Assembly (NCBI GenBank): GCA_009760855.2
Contig: WPIO01000049.1
Coordinates: forward strand, 310,001-374,000
Direction: 5' to 3'
DNA: 64,000 nucleotides
Source of the DNA: Cristatella mucedo
Lineage: Eukaryota > Bryozoa > Phylactolaemata > Cristatellidae
A program made the translations under genes and the position numbers. Shown here piece after piece: positions 22,795 to 33,924 of the stretch. The notes beneath the pieces were generated by a model. It saw only the letters and a program-made list of their open reading frames with translations. It was not told where the DNA came from and made no database searches. Every line of letters starts with the position of its first letter. Within the stretch, counting starts at the first letter, position 1.

Positions 22795-23022
22795 GGATAC
22801 GTGCGCCACGACACGATGGCAACGAAGTTGCACACCAATGGACATGGGGCCCCACTGGCCTGACGTTTAGAATTCCTTGCGCCGTCAACGAACCAGTGGA
22901 TGAGTTAATTTTCCCTTCTCTGTGGGAAGCTAGTCCCGTCTTCACGTGGCGCTACGTCAACAGGTCTTCTTTTGAGAGATTACGGTATCAGCTCGGCCCC
23001 AGCACTGTTATCGATGAGCGAG
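22795..23022 (+). CDS. L1CAM-like protein, exon (Ig2 first half)
   Basis: 228 bp, phase 1 to phase 1, between acceptor TCTTGCTATTCCAG and donor GTAACA. It encodes GLTFRIPCAV (B strand, first cysteine) and ASPVFTWRYVNRSS (C strand, core tryptophan, sequon NRSS), ending VIDERG. The joined reading DERG-NLYIHNL with the next exon reproduces the GNLY..N block typical of L1-family Ig2. There is an unusually long B-C loop. Confidence 0.88.
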
Positions 23023-23494
23023 GTAACAGCAACACGCGGTTGAGTTATATCGCGTTCTACTCTCGCACGACTCACTGGTGACGGGTAATTCATTTGCAGC
23101 TTATAAAATCCGTCATTCGTATAGTATGCACCGGATTGCAGCTCTCAATCTTCTTGTCCCCGAAGTCGTTGCGCTTGACTTTCAAGACCACCTTTTTCTG
23201 TGTGCTTCCTTTCGATAAAATTATCAGAGCTTAACAGACGTCATCTCGGTGAAAGATGCAATTTCTTTAAATCTGTATCCGTTACTGATTGCATTGGTTT
23301 GCGTCGGGGGGGGGGACTAAGTAAGCGAGACGTCAGCGACCTGAGTTTAAGTAACAACGAGACTCCTGCATACACATTCAAAATTAAATAGATCGATAGA
23401 TAAACATCTTTTACACGATGTGTCATATTGTATGCGTACCTTTTAATGTGCACGTGTGCATGGGTCCGCGTAATTTCCGAAACCCGGAAATGTA

Positions 23495-23835
23495 TAGCTC
23501 TTTTATTCCTACGCTTAAAGACCGTTGGTTATGAAAGCTTTTGCTCTGCAGATCCTAGACTACGGAACTCACTTCTAAAATTATCACATCATGACACCTA
23601 ATCTCCTTCTGCCCACAGTAGCAAATCTCACTACCTCATCTGCCCTCATAGCTCAGCTATGCTTCTCGATTTCTCATCGTCGCGTGAAATGAAGTCTGTT
23701 GGCCCATGCGTGCGTACCGAAGGCCGCCTAAGCTTTGAGTGTGCTATAGAAACTCTCCCGCGTAACATCCACATGGTCTTTGTGGTTTTGTGGAGTTACA
23801 GACGGGGATACGTTACATTAAAATTGATGGTGGCT
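23495..23835 (+). mobile_element. LINE-B 3' end
   Basis: Begins with a degraded RT C-terminal segment (LWNS-like, as CTACGGAACTCACTTC near 23561-23576) and continues AGCTATGCTTCTCGATTTC, GAAATGAAGTCTGTTGGCC, then GGAGTTACAGACGGGGATACG and TTACATTA. It lies in the Ig2 intron in sense orientation. Confidence 0.7.
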
Positions 23836-24237
23836 ACAAACGTAGCATTCATTACGGTTGAATTAACTTTTGATGGACCATCCGCTAGCACCTACTCTGA
23901 GAATGAAAGCGCCCACCACACCTTGACGGTCACTGGTTTGCATGACCTGATCACATGTTCTTCACCTCGGCTTCAGGACGCGAGCAAGCTTAAATGCCTC
24001 CGCTAACATGCACGCGACTGGCGTGCGCCCGTGCGCTTTCCGCTGCGGCTGCGTTAGAGTGAAGAGAAGCGTTTCCTGCTCAATGAGCACTGTTGTTTAC
24101 TTGAGCGAAAAGTGACTAGCGCCTCTTTTGTGTTTGGATAAACGTAAGCAGATAGAGTGCTGAGACGACAAGAGAGTGTGACGCATTGAACTATTGATTT
24201 GATACAAATAGGTTTGCATCATGTACAAAACCACATT

Positions 24238-24353
24238 TGCATGCTGACCCTGTGCATGTCACCCCTAACCAAGTTATTCATTTTGTTTGTTTATCAAGCA
24301 TGATATTACTCACCTTTCAATTGCATTTCCCTTTGCAGCAAATGTAAACCGCC

Positions 24354-24420
<67 letters not shown>

Positions 24421-24475
24421 AGTTCTCTGAGGGCGCTTTATCAAGTGCATATAATTATTGTTATTATTATAAAGA
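24238..24475 (+). mobile_element. LINE-A 3' tail carrying an (AG)n expansion
   Basis: Standard LINE-A 3' UTR and tail, but the CCTAGAAAGAGATTGAG motif contains about 60 bp of AG repeats (24355-24417). Sequence on both sides of the AG tract is the normal tail, so the microsatellite grew within the element. Confidence 0.9.
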
Positions 24476-25777
24476 GTTGGCGGTCGAGCGCGACCTGACC
24501 TTTGACTTTGTAGGCGTAGTCTTGCAGCATGAGTTAGTCTAGTGAACGAGTTGAGTAGTTAAATATGTACCAAACAGAAGTATTTGCTGCAAAACAGGCA
24601 AGCGCCCAGCTTGGGAGCAAATACATTACTCTTCGATGCAAATCCTAGATCCTGTACAGTGGAAGCGAAATTATCGAGCCTCAAATTCGATGTAACAGGC
24701 CAGAGTATACCCAGTCCAGACTATACCAGAGGTTCAAACGGCCTAGGCCACTTTATACCCTGGGTTAAAATGGCCTAGGCCACTTCTTATTCGCGCTGCA
24801 ACATTCGCTAGGGCCAAATTATATCCCTTCAGGCCAGAATATACACCCTCTGAAAGATGACGCAGAACACACAATTTCTGTAAATATAACCTTTAATTAT
24901 TGCTGATTTTTAGTGGTAATAGTTTGCCGCCATTGTTGCATAGATACTCTATAATTAGCGACCAGGGATGAGAGTTTGGGAACTCGATAATTGTAAACCT
25001 GATATAGAGTGCTTTCAAACAGTTCATCGCATTGCATCTGCCGACCAACCACAGACGTTGTCAAAAGCGTTAGCACACAGTCATAATTAACAATGCCATG
25101 AGTGGCATCATTACAGGCGCCGGCACGATGAGAGTGTGGAGGCAGCGAGTTTCAGCAGCCTCGGTCCTACTGAGCAGAAGGACCGATCCCCGACGGTCTT
25201 CTATTTGAAATATGGGACACTTACAACCCAAATCGGGCCGAAAAATACGAGCTTAATCAAAAGACAAATTTAAAAACAATTTGTGGTTTTCTGGATTTCA
25301 AGCCGAACTGTGATAATCTCGGTCCAGCAGGGCGACACAGGCGCGGCCGCCCTTACAACTGGAAAGTGAATGCTGGGTTTCAAGAAACTAAAAGTTTCGA
25401 AGAGCCAAAGATGTGTCGCCAAGCAGCTCATGAAGCACCCATGTAAGGCGACTGGCCGAGCAAGCTAATTTCAGTCGAGATCCAACAACGTCGTTCCACT
25501 TGGATCTCTTTCTTCAGTGCGACTGCTGGCATCTTTCGCAGAGTAGTTTCGGTGGAAACGACGCTGCCTCGCGTCACGTTTGGCTTCAGTCCTCGGCCAC
25601 TTTCCAGCGTCATCGATCAAAAGGACCAGTCCGTTCAGATTGTGGATCGGTCTGACCGCGGTGACCGCGATTGGACGGCGGCTCGATTTTAAGCGTACAC
25701 ATGTCTAACCGTGTTGATGCATCGTGAGAGTCGAAGGCCTCAAGCCACCTGCAGCGATCTGCAGCGGTCCGCAGCGA

Positions 25778-25880
25778 GTGATTGGTGGTACTGAGCGAGT
25801 GATTGGTAGTGATTGGTGGCAGTGATTGGTGGCAGTGATTGGTGGCAGTGATTGGTGGTAGTGAGCGAGTGATTGGTAGG
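25778..25880. repeat. minisatellite, tandem GATTGG (inverted CCAAT) motifs
   Basis: Seven GATTGG copies (25780, 25801, 25811, 25824, 25837, 25850, 25871), the central four on a strict 13-bp period with unit GATTGGTGGCAGT. Its complement is an array of CCAAT boxes. GC-box-like C-rich sequence lies 160-280 bp downstream. Confidence 0.9.
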
Positions 25881-25899
25881 GCCGGCGGCCCTGTCCAGC

Positions 25900-26115
25900 C
25901 AGCCATTGTAGGCTGCGCGGCGTGACCCTCGATCGAGTCCAGTGGAAGGCGTGCGTGCGCGCTTGTGCGCGCGTCACCCGTGACATTTGGCCGCTTCTAT
26001 CCAAGTCAAGATTGAACTCATTGGAGAGCTTGCCGCTGCGCCGCCCCCGCCCCCGCCCCCCCCCGTCCCCGCTCATGACTAAGAAAACCCGCGTAAATCG
26101 GAACGCCGACGCTCG
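25900..26115. promoter_or_regulatory. possible intronic promoter-like GC-rich segment
   Basis: CpG-rich, with GCCGCCCCCGCCCCCGCCCC near 26039-26060 (Sp1-type GC boxes) beside the CCAAT minisatellite. The promoter role is inference only; no TATA box or associated first exon was identified. Confidence 0.25.
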
Positions 26116-27472
26116 TTAACGACGATGCGATTATTGCAAAGTGCTCAATCATTCTCTACATATCTCTATCTGGCCACGCTGCAAGCCATCTACCTCTATA
26201 ACAATCTAGGCTAGTCGGTCAGTTGGCTAATTGTTTGTTCCTTTGGCCCGTTCATCGAGTCATTCAAGATTTGTTCATAGTCATTCAAAGAGGCCGCAGC
26301 AATGACGAGCGCCAAAAATATGGCGGGGGGCGTGGATAATGTTTTAACTTTCTAATTTGTATAGGTAGTCTTAGTTAAAATTGGACATCAATGTGTTGTG
26401 ACGGCACAAGACCACGCCCAAGTGCTGCTTCTGACGCTTCCGACGTCTATGGCGCTTCTGCTCTCCAGCTGATTTGGCGAACTGGAAAGAAGCTGCCAGA
26501 TTTGGGTAAAGAGGGTTATTAAATAGTTTGCGCTGCTGTGCTTCACGTTTACCAGTTTCGCTAGCTATTTTTCGCGGCCAGTACATTTTTTGGATGTATG
26601 CCGACCAAGATCCTGAAGGAAAAGACTCTGAAAGGAAGAGGGGTTCTCGCAAGCGAAGTGGCGAACGAATCGGCCAGATTATGGCGGTGTTCATTATTCA
26701 CAGTTCCTGAATTTGAGTGGCTAAAAATTGATCATGCAATATTCTATGGTCGCGGCCGTATAAAAACCGACGCAATAGGCAGCCAGTTGTGCTTCCGAAG
26801 TTAGCCCGAGGCATCTGGGCCTCCTTGGCCTCTAGGTCACGCTGCAGTTGGTTTACGTCGCTGTCGCCGAGGGCTAAACTCCCGTAACACGTCGCAGCCA
26901 TCGGATGGAATTACTTACGTTGCGGATAATGACTCGCTATGTTAAGTTGTCAGTGCTCCTCGTCGCTGAGACGCTCCGCTGCTATCGGCACGTACATGCG
27001 TGAATGCAGTAGTACTGTACCTTCAAGTCGCGAAACGTAACACAAGGTAACACAGGATTCTCCCAAATCGTCGCGCGTAAGAGCGCCATGTTGGCTGCCC
27101 AGTTCTGCACGGATGTGGAGACCGCACAGCGAGTTTGTAACGCCAGCAAAATTCTGCCTGCCTGAGAAAAGCCAGAGTCGCCAGCAAGAATTAGAAGCCT
27201 TAGAGACCGACGGAGCAGCAGCAGCGAACATCGAATTCGCGAGTCAGGCTTTGCCCGTCGCACTTGAAGGGCTGGCATGCAGTTGCTACGTAAATTAAGT
27301 GGAGCAGCTTAATCTAGCCAACCATCTATCGTTGAAGCTAGTAAATAATGCACACAATGCAGTATCCAATGAAAGAATTGATTTTCCCCAATCTGAGCTT
27401 TGTTTGCACACTTTAAGTTACTGTGTGCGAATGTGTGTGCCTAGCTAAAATGATGTGCCATTCACTCTACAG

Positions 27473-27734
27473 GGAATTTGTACATCCACAATCTTTCGAG
27501 TAACTACGAAGGATTAATGGGAATCCAAGACAAGGTGCACTTCTATTCGTACCTTGAATGCGAAATTACTACTACTGGCGGCGGCAGTCTGAGCGCCCCC
27601 TCAGCTATTGGACGCCATTACATCGGGGCACGGGAGACTAACGGAACCTACCCGAAAGATCGGCTGATCCACAAGACGCCGGATGTGGTGGCGAGAGAAG
27701 GTCTTTCGGTGATCTTGGCTTGTATTTTCGAAAG
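27473..27734 (+). CDS. L1CAM-like protein, exon (Ig2 end, Ig3 start)
   Basis: 262 bp, phase 1 to phase 2, after acceptor TTCACTCTACAG and before GTAAGC. The first half finishes Ig2 (NLYIHNLSS E strand, then SYLECEITTT with the F-strand cysteine); the second half starts Ig3 with VVAREGLSVILACIFE (B strand). Sequons occur at NLSS and NGTY. The AG|T codon joins it to 30654 and restores a normal B-to-C strand reading. Confidence 0.92.
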
Positions 27735-28195
27735 GTAAGCGCAGCGCGTGACTTCCCCGCTGTTCGCATCTGCGCTTTGTTGCTACTTTCTCTGGCGGTG
27801 CCCGCGCAGCAGGCTGTGCGCAGGCGCCGCCACCTCCGCACGCCACGTCGGCTAGCCGGCTCTCCTCATCGTATTTGATAGATTCATCTCCTTCAGTAAA
27901 TAATGGCGGACGAAGTGCTGAGGCGGCACGACGGGGAGAGGGGTGGGAGCTCGTTCCTGAGCCCCGCTGCTCTCAGCCTTCCTCCTCTACCGTCCGCTTC
28001 CGCTCGCTGCCCCCCCCCCGGCTCCCGCAATGCGTCTGGACGTAGTCAGGCTGCTTCAAATCGAGCTGCCTTTGCGTAGTAATTCCACTCGCTTGCGTGA
28101 GTGAGTCCCGGCGCAGTTCGCGAATGAATGTGTGTGCCTTATCGTTGAATCGGGCGCCCCTCAAGAGCAGAGGAGGCCATTGCGCCAGCTGCGGT

Positions 28196-28290
28196 CAGAG
28201 AGAGTGAGAGGGAGAGAGAGAGAGAGAGAGGGAGAGGAGAGAGAGGGAGAGAGAGAGAGAGAGAGCGAGCGTCCGCTGCAAAGCACTGCG

Positions 28291-28345
<55 letters not shown>

Positions 28346-28363
28346 TTCACTGCACGCACTGCG

Positions 28364-28433
<70 letters not shown>

Positions 28434-28474
28434 GAGTGAGAGTGAGAGAGAGAGAGACAGAGAGACAGAGAGAC

Positions 28475-28541
<67 letters not shown>

Positions 28542-28627
28542 GAGTGAGAGTGAGAGTGAGAGAGAGAGAGAGAGTGAGAGACAGAGAGACAGAGAGACAG
28601 AGAGACAGAGACAGAGAGTGAGAGAGA

Positions 28628-28681
<54 letters not shown>

Positions 28682-28888
28682 GAGAGAGTGAGAGAGAGTG
28701 AGAATGAAAGAGTGAGAGAGAGTGAGAGAGACAGACAGAGAGAGTGAGAGTGAGAGAGACAGAGAGTGAGAGAGTGAGAGAGTGAGAGAGTGAGAGAGTG
28801 AGAGAGTGAGAGAGTGAGAGAGTGAGAGTGAGAGTGAGAGTGAAAGTGAGAGAGGGTGAGGGTGAGAGTGAGAGAGAGACAGAGAGAC

Positions 28889-28967
<79 letters not shown>

Positions 28968-28972
28968 GAGAC

Positions 28973-29040
<68 letters not shown>
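28196..29040. repeat. GA-rich composite microsatellite (~845 bp)
   Basis: Long (AG)n runs interspersed with GAGAGT, GAGACA and GAGAGC variants. It lies in the intron between 27734 and 30654. All six frames are open for hundreds of codons through it; these are artefacts of the repeat. Confidence 0.98.
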
Positions 29041-29042
<2 letters not shown>

Positions 29043-29811
29043 TTTGCTGCACAAGCGTTTTGGTCGGAGAGGGCGCTTCCACAGCACGCGACTCGCGGTG
29101 TTGGCTCCTCGTTCGAGGCCAAATCCATTTTGTGACAGTTCGTTCAGTAGCAGACGGTGTGCGGTCTTTCAACATTTTGAAGTTGGAACAAATAAAATAT
29201 TGACGCGTCAGCTTGCCTCTAGCCTAATTGATACGTCTTTAAATCCAGTTTTTTTCAAATACTTCATCATAAAGCAATGACTTAGAAAGGTTTTAATGCC
29301 TTTTAACTTCAGGCAGAAATATTGACTGTATTTGAGCTTATGTGCGTTAGAAGCTGTCGGTACTAAATCGATAGGCAGGAGCCTTCGTTTAATGCGACAA
29401 AGAAAGTGTGAAAAACATAAATTAATTATCATTGCGGCACTTGCGATGCAGTAACTCACGTTGAAATAGCAGCGACTCATGACCGGGGCTAAATTATCCG
29501 ATTTAACTGCACAGGAGGCGATAACCATCATTGCATAACCAATGCCGTGCCTGGACCCGCTTATCTGATCGCTACCGTAAATGTCACCGAACAAATAAAT
29601 GTCATCATGACCTTCAAGCGAGCGCCACGCTACTTGAAAGTTCACCCTTACTCTGATCATCTGTACTATGAACGTTTAATTTATTTACTGCGAAGCATAG
29701 AAGATGCAACTGTCACAGTTTTGTTACCTAAAGGGTTCCGTAAATTTGCATCTATCTACTAGCCAGAGACTGAGGTCTCTAGATGTGCTCTTTTTTATAT
29801 GATCGTCACTG

Positions 29812-29812
<1 letters not shown>

Positions 29813-29864
<52 letters not shown>
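29813..29864. repeat. (AT)n microsatellite
   Basis: TA dinucleotides with one GT interruption, inside the Ig3 intron. Confidence 0.95.
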
Positions 29865-29954
29865 GCACATGCAATAGGGCTATTCTGTACTCATTATACA
29901 TTGTGCTTTCTCTGCATTGTTTGCTAATCGTTGACAAATCCGTCTGTAATAAGT

Positions 29955-30255
29955 TTCCGGCTTGTGCAACACTCGGTAGCTACGCTTGTCTGTCGTGCAC
30001 GTCGCCGCTGTAAAATTTTCTGCTTCCTACTCAGGCCTATCGTTACGCACCTGGCGTCATCGTCTTCTCACTCCTCCTGTCGGTCGGCTGGTTGTACGCC
30101 TAGTGAACTTCATTACGGTTAGAGGTCGCGCGCTTTAGTGTTGCTGTTCCTGTAAAGCTGGCTGGAACGCGCTGCCTCGGAGCTCGCTACCGACTGACTT
30201 AGCGACACATCCTGATTTGACTGCGTACAAAAAGAAGCTGGAAGCCGTCCCGTTT
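29955..30255 (+). mobile_element. LINE-A RT C-terminal relic
   Basis: Frame 29931 onward gives LVQHSVATLVCRARRRC, matching LQLVQNSAASLVCRERRRC of the copy at 1018-1845. Later, TGGAACGCGCTGCC starts the WN.LP segment ending DLTAYKKKLE. No tail is present. Confidence 0.75.
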
Positions 30256-30653
30256 GTCGCGGCAGCAAGCGAGTGTGCGAATCACTTCGAAGCTGAAACG
30301 CGGCGTAGTAGTTTTTTCCAAAGGCTGCGTTTGCAAACCCGGGCTTGAAATTGATGTTCAGAATTAAAGAATGCCTTAAATAGCAGTTGGTTTGTATTTA
30401 ATTGAAGGGAATGATAATAGATGGCATCTCTACGGGCTGTTGGAATGAGTTGAGTGCATTATGTCTCGCCATTTCACCTTGCATACATGGCGCCGCGTCT
30501 TTTTCTAGTTTCTGTCTTATATTGTTCGCCTCTTTTTTTCTAGCTGCTCTCGCAAATATATCTCGAATTACAAACTTTAACAGAAAAAAACGATTATTGT
30601 AGCTTTCAGCCTCAGGTGGCGACTGCTCAGAGACTTTTTTAAAATCATTGCAG

Positions 30654-31042
30654 TGCTACGCTCATTCAACCTGACATAGTGTGGACAAAAAATAAATATT
30701 TACCACTGACTGATGAAAACTTTCAGTTTTCGAACAGGAGATCCAAGTTACGCATTCCAGCCGTGAGACCAATTCATCAAGGAGATTATTCCTGCACGTT
30801 TCCGCTTAGTAACAATAGCAAAAAAGCAGGACTGACAGAAACTATTAAACTAGAAGTCGTAGCGTACCCTACCATATGGAGCTCAAGACTTAAGGACACT
30901 TACGCAAGTTCAGGTAGCAATGCGACGTTTGCATGCAGGACAAGGGATGACAACAACGCTAGCTTCACGTGGTTTTATAATGAAAAGGAAGTGAAGACTA
31001 GAGCCGGATTTTATGTGGCTCAAATCAGCAGCTATCAATCAG
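30654..31042 (+). CDS. L1CAM-like protein, exon (Ig3 end, Ig4 start)
   Basis: 389 bp, phase 2 to phase 1, after acceptor AAAATCATTGCAG and before GTGCGTAAG. It completes Ig3 (PDIVWTKN C strand; GDYSCTF F strand with the second cysteine) and begins Ig4 (GSNATFACRTR B strand with cysteine; ASFTWFYNEKEV C strand with tryptophan). Sequons at NNSK, NATF and NNAS suggest an extracellular, glycosylated segment. The final codon is split G|AA with 33179. Confidence 0.93.
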
Positions 31043-31217
31043 GTGCGTAAGGCTAGGCAACTGTTTAACATTTTCTTTTCGCAGAAAATCTGGCATGGCA
31101 AGAGGACGAATTTTTATTGACGTCTACCGCTGTAAGCAAGCGCAGAAAAATAGCAGGCAATGCAATTGTATCAAAGCACAAGAAAATTAGAAAACTCGGT
31201 GAAAGCAAAGATAAGAT

Positions 31218-31310
31218 CAGAAAGCCTCATTTAAATAGCAGAAGAGCAGTCAAATTGGCTATCACATAGCGTGTAGGGGACAAACAATAAAGGATTTCCT
31301 GCTGCTGGAA
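31218..31310 (-). mobile_element. SINE-B fragment
   Basis: Contains the block AATAGCAGAAGAGCAG..GGCTATCAC and the adjoining AACAATAAAGG of the SINE-B body; the tRNA-like head is lost. Confidence 0.5.
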
Positions 31311-31659
31311 TGGAAGGCGACACGACGTAGTATACGAGGACCATACCCATGGAATAAGAACCGTTTGCTTATAGACGTTCTCACTTATCAATTACCACCC
31401 TTACTTTCTGGCATATTTGAGTTCTTTTTAGAAGGAGATATAGCTCTTCCACGGTGCAATACACATGCATTATTGTTATTCTTATAGAAGACATTTGCAT
31501 CGCACCCTAAGCGAACTAAATCACTGAATACACTCTTAAAATATGCTAGAAATAAAGATATTCTTTGCGATAAAATTCAAATTCCGAAAGCGTGGTCTCA
31601 AAAATGACAGACAGAGCATATAATGTGAAGAGCTAGTTGCCTATAAGTTTACTTGCTAA

Positions 31660-32020
31660 ATTTTGTGCGGTTAGGGGATGTCGGAGACTCTGTCTGTAGT
31701 AGACTCCACACTATAGGAGCATGCAAACCGAAAGGACTGTCTCCTAAGGCTTGAGATCGGTTAAAGGCACAGCTAAGTGACCTGAATCTGAAGAGCAAGT
31801 GGTACTATGCAAAGCCTGACGACGAAGTGTTTCCGACGGGTTGGCGAGAGAAAGAGAATGAAGAGACCTAAAAGGGAGAGTGACATAACTTTGAAGTCGA
31901 TAGGGTGCTTTGATGAGGTACTATTACAGGTCAGTGATAAGTGGTGTAACGTGGCAGTTGCGAAATTTACGACAGACAGCTGCACGCTGCCGAAGGCATA
32001 AATCTTAAGCGAGCTTTCGT
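31660..32020 (-). mobile_element. LINE-A fragment
   Basis: The minus strand carries a degraded RT C-terminal segment followed by FRSLHSLSLA-like and later CTATAGTGTGGAGTCTAC (the W.L segment). No tail. Confidence 0.55.
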
Positions 32021-32334
32021 GCTCCATCTAAAGTCAGACGATTGAGCTTCCGTCTGTAGAAGCACCTTGACGCTCGCACCGAAGGCATGCGACCGGAAAA
32101 AAAGCCGCCCCGTTAGAACCTCCGAGCCTGCCACCTCGATCCGCGGCGGAAGAAAGCCCGATCAGATGAGAGCTACTCGACTCTCAAGAGTAGGAGGCGC
32201 TAAAGTGGGTGTTTCTTATCAATGAGGCAACTTGAACGCGGTAGCCTTTAGTTCCTTAGCATGGGCCGTCAGCAACGCCAAATATCTTATTAAATGCACG
32301 ACCTGCGGCGCACGCGCTCCAACGTAGTTTTATG

Positions 32335-32580
32335 AAACCTTGGGCCGTCCTGAGCTGTTACTTCCATGCTACTCACTACCTCAACTGCTCTCCAGACTAA
32401 GCTATACTTATCACCTTCTTTTTGATGCGTGAGATGAAGTTTGTTGGCTACCAAATGCGTACCGAAAGCCGCTTATGCTGTGATTGCGCTATAAAAAGCT
32501 CTGCTGTGTAACACCCACAAAGTCTTTATGGCTTTGTGGAGTTACAGACGGAGATACATTATTACATTACATTACCTCGC
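32335..32580 (+). mobile_element. LINE-B 3' end with (TTACA)n
   Basis: TTACTTCCATGCTACTCACTACC, GAGATGAAGTTTGTTGGCTACC, then GGAGTTACAGACGGAGATAC followed by ATTATTACATTACATTACC. Clearest LINE-B terminus in the window. Confidence 0.75.
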
Positions 32581-32787
32581 TGAAGCCGAGATCCCGCAGG
32601 TAAATTCGTTTTATCTGATGTAAAAATACTCATCTGCGAATGTGCTTAGCGCTCTAAGTTCTCAGCAAGCGAAGGAATTGGTAACCGCTTGAGGCCATTT
32701 ACGGGCCGCGGTCGTAAAAGCGGCAAGATGGCAACCAGCATTCTCCAGAGCTATTCTGTCGCCAGGCCACGAGAAGAGGTCGTAACA

Positions 32788-32880
32788 ATAGCAATAAGAA
32801 TAATAATAATACATTTGTAAAGCATCCTCGGAGAACTCAGTCTCTCTCTCTCTTTTGGCACTTTTCATTTGCTGAAAATG
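32788..32880 (-). mobile_element. LINE-A tail (reversed)
   Basis: AAT repeats, TTTGTAAAGCATCCTCGGAG, then AGTCTCTCTCTCTCTTTTGGC: the same AGAGATTGAG motif region seen elsewhere, here with a short CT expansion. Confidence 0.6.
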
Positions 32881-33178
32881 GAAATTACTCTGCTTAGCAA
32901 TTGAGTCTTAGTTTTGCGAGAGCTGCCTGCGCGGCACGGGAGCTCGGCTGCTTCTGAGGTCTTCGCAGAGCGCATTGTAATTGTACGCACGCCTCGCCAA
33001 GGGGCAAACCTGCATCGCAAGCTGCGCCATTCATTAGCGAATATGCCATCTGCCTAAAGCCACTTCCTGCTTCTGAGCGCGTCGATTACGTATCTGCTCG
33101 TATCTGCTTTGCAATTCGCTAGTGCCCCTTTATACTCGGATGAGTTATCGCGGATCTAATGCAAAGAGCACGTTGTAG

Positions 33179-33283
33179 AACTGACTTTATCCGACTTACT
33201 TCCTGAAGACACCGGGACGGTTTCGTGCCGCGCCACAAACATCGCCGGAACTTTGAAAAAGACGGCGGTCCTCGTCGTGTACT
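33179..33283 (+). CDS. L1CAM-like protein, exon (Ig4 second half)
   Basis: 105 bp, phase 1 to phase 1, between an acceptor GCACGTTGTAG (weak pyrimidine tract) and the strong donor GTAAGT. It encodes ELTLSDLLPEDTGTVSCRAT (E and F strands, second cysteine) and NIAGTLKKTAVLVVY (G strand), an almost textbook I-set ending. Together with 30654-31042 it completes Ig4. Confidence 0.92.
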
Positions 33284-33924
33284 GTAAGTCATTGTAAGGA
33301 CTATTCTTTTAATCCACGCGACCGCAGACTCCTGCCCAGGTTTTTGGTAAACGCGCCCCTCGCCCTGGCGCTAGCTCGTATTGCATCATGGCACCTTAAC
33401 AGCACGACAAATAGGTCGATACAGGTATCGCAGTTTCATTCAGTCGTTTGCATCGTCGACGGGGCTTGAAAGCCATTTGAGTCGTGGAAATGCTTATGAA
33501 GCACATCTGTCCCTCTAGAAAGTTAACGAAACGCTCGGTGCGCGCATGCGTGTCTGTACGCGTGCCAGAACGCGTGAGCGAGTGTGTTGTTTGCGCAAGA
33601 GCGAGAAGAAAAACTCTGGATGTGTAGTCAGCTCACCGCCGGGGCGGACGCGCTGTGCTATTCTATATACTCGCATGTACGAGCGAGACAAACTGGCGAC
33701 GTGGTCTAAATAAAGCTCGCTCATAACTGCCTGGCTTCTGGCAGTCCGGGTTCATCAAGAACTATCGTTGCACGCGGTCGCGGCGGGTCCGCGTCAGAGC
33801 AAACTGCAACGAAATCAATTATGCTCGCGGACAAGGGACAGGCAGCCGAAGACCTTGACCTTGCAAGGAGACGCTGTGAGCACTGGCCTCGGGTTGTAGC
33901 TTTTATTCGATCACCCCTGCCAGT

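Noticed and set aside
28132-29280. Long RE/SL-rich open frames on both strands
   Set aside because: Artefacts of the GA-rich tract, open in every frame.
29208-29660. 150-codon minus-strand protein
   Set aside because: No recognisable domain; it overlaps the opposite-strand Ig-like frame, which is itself only tentative.
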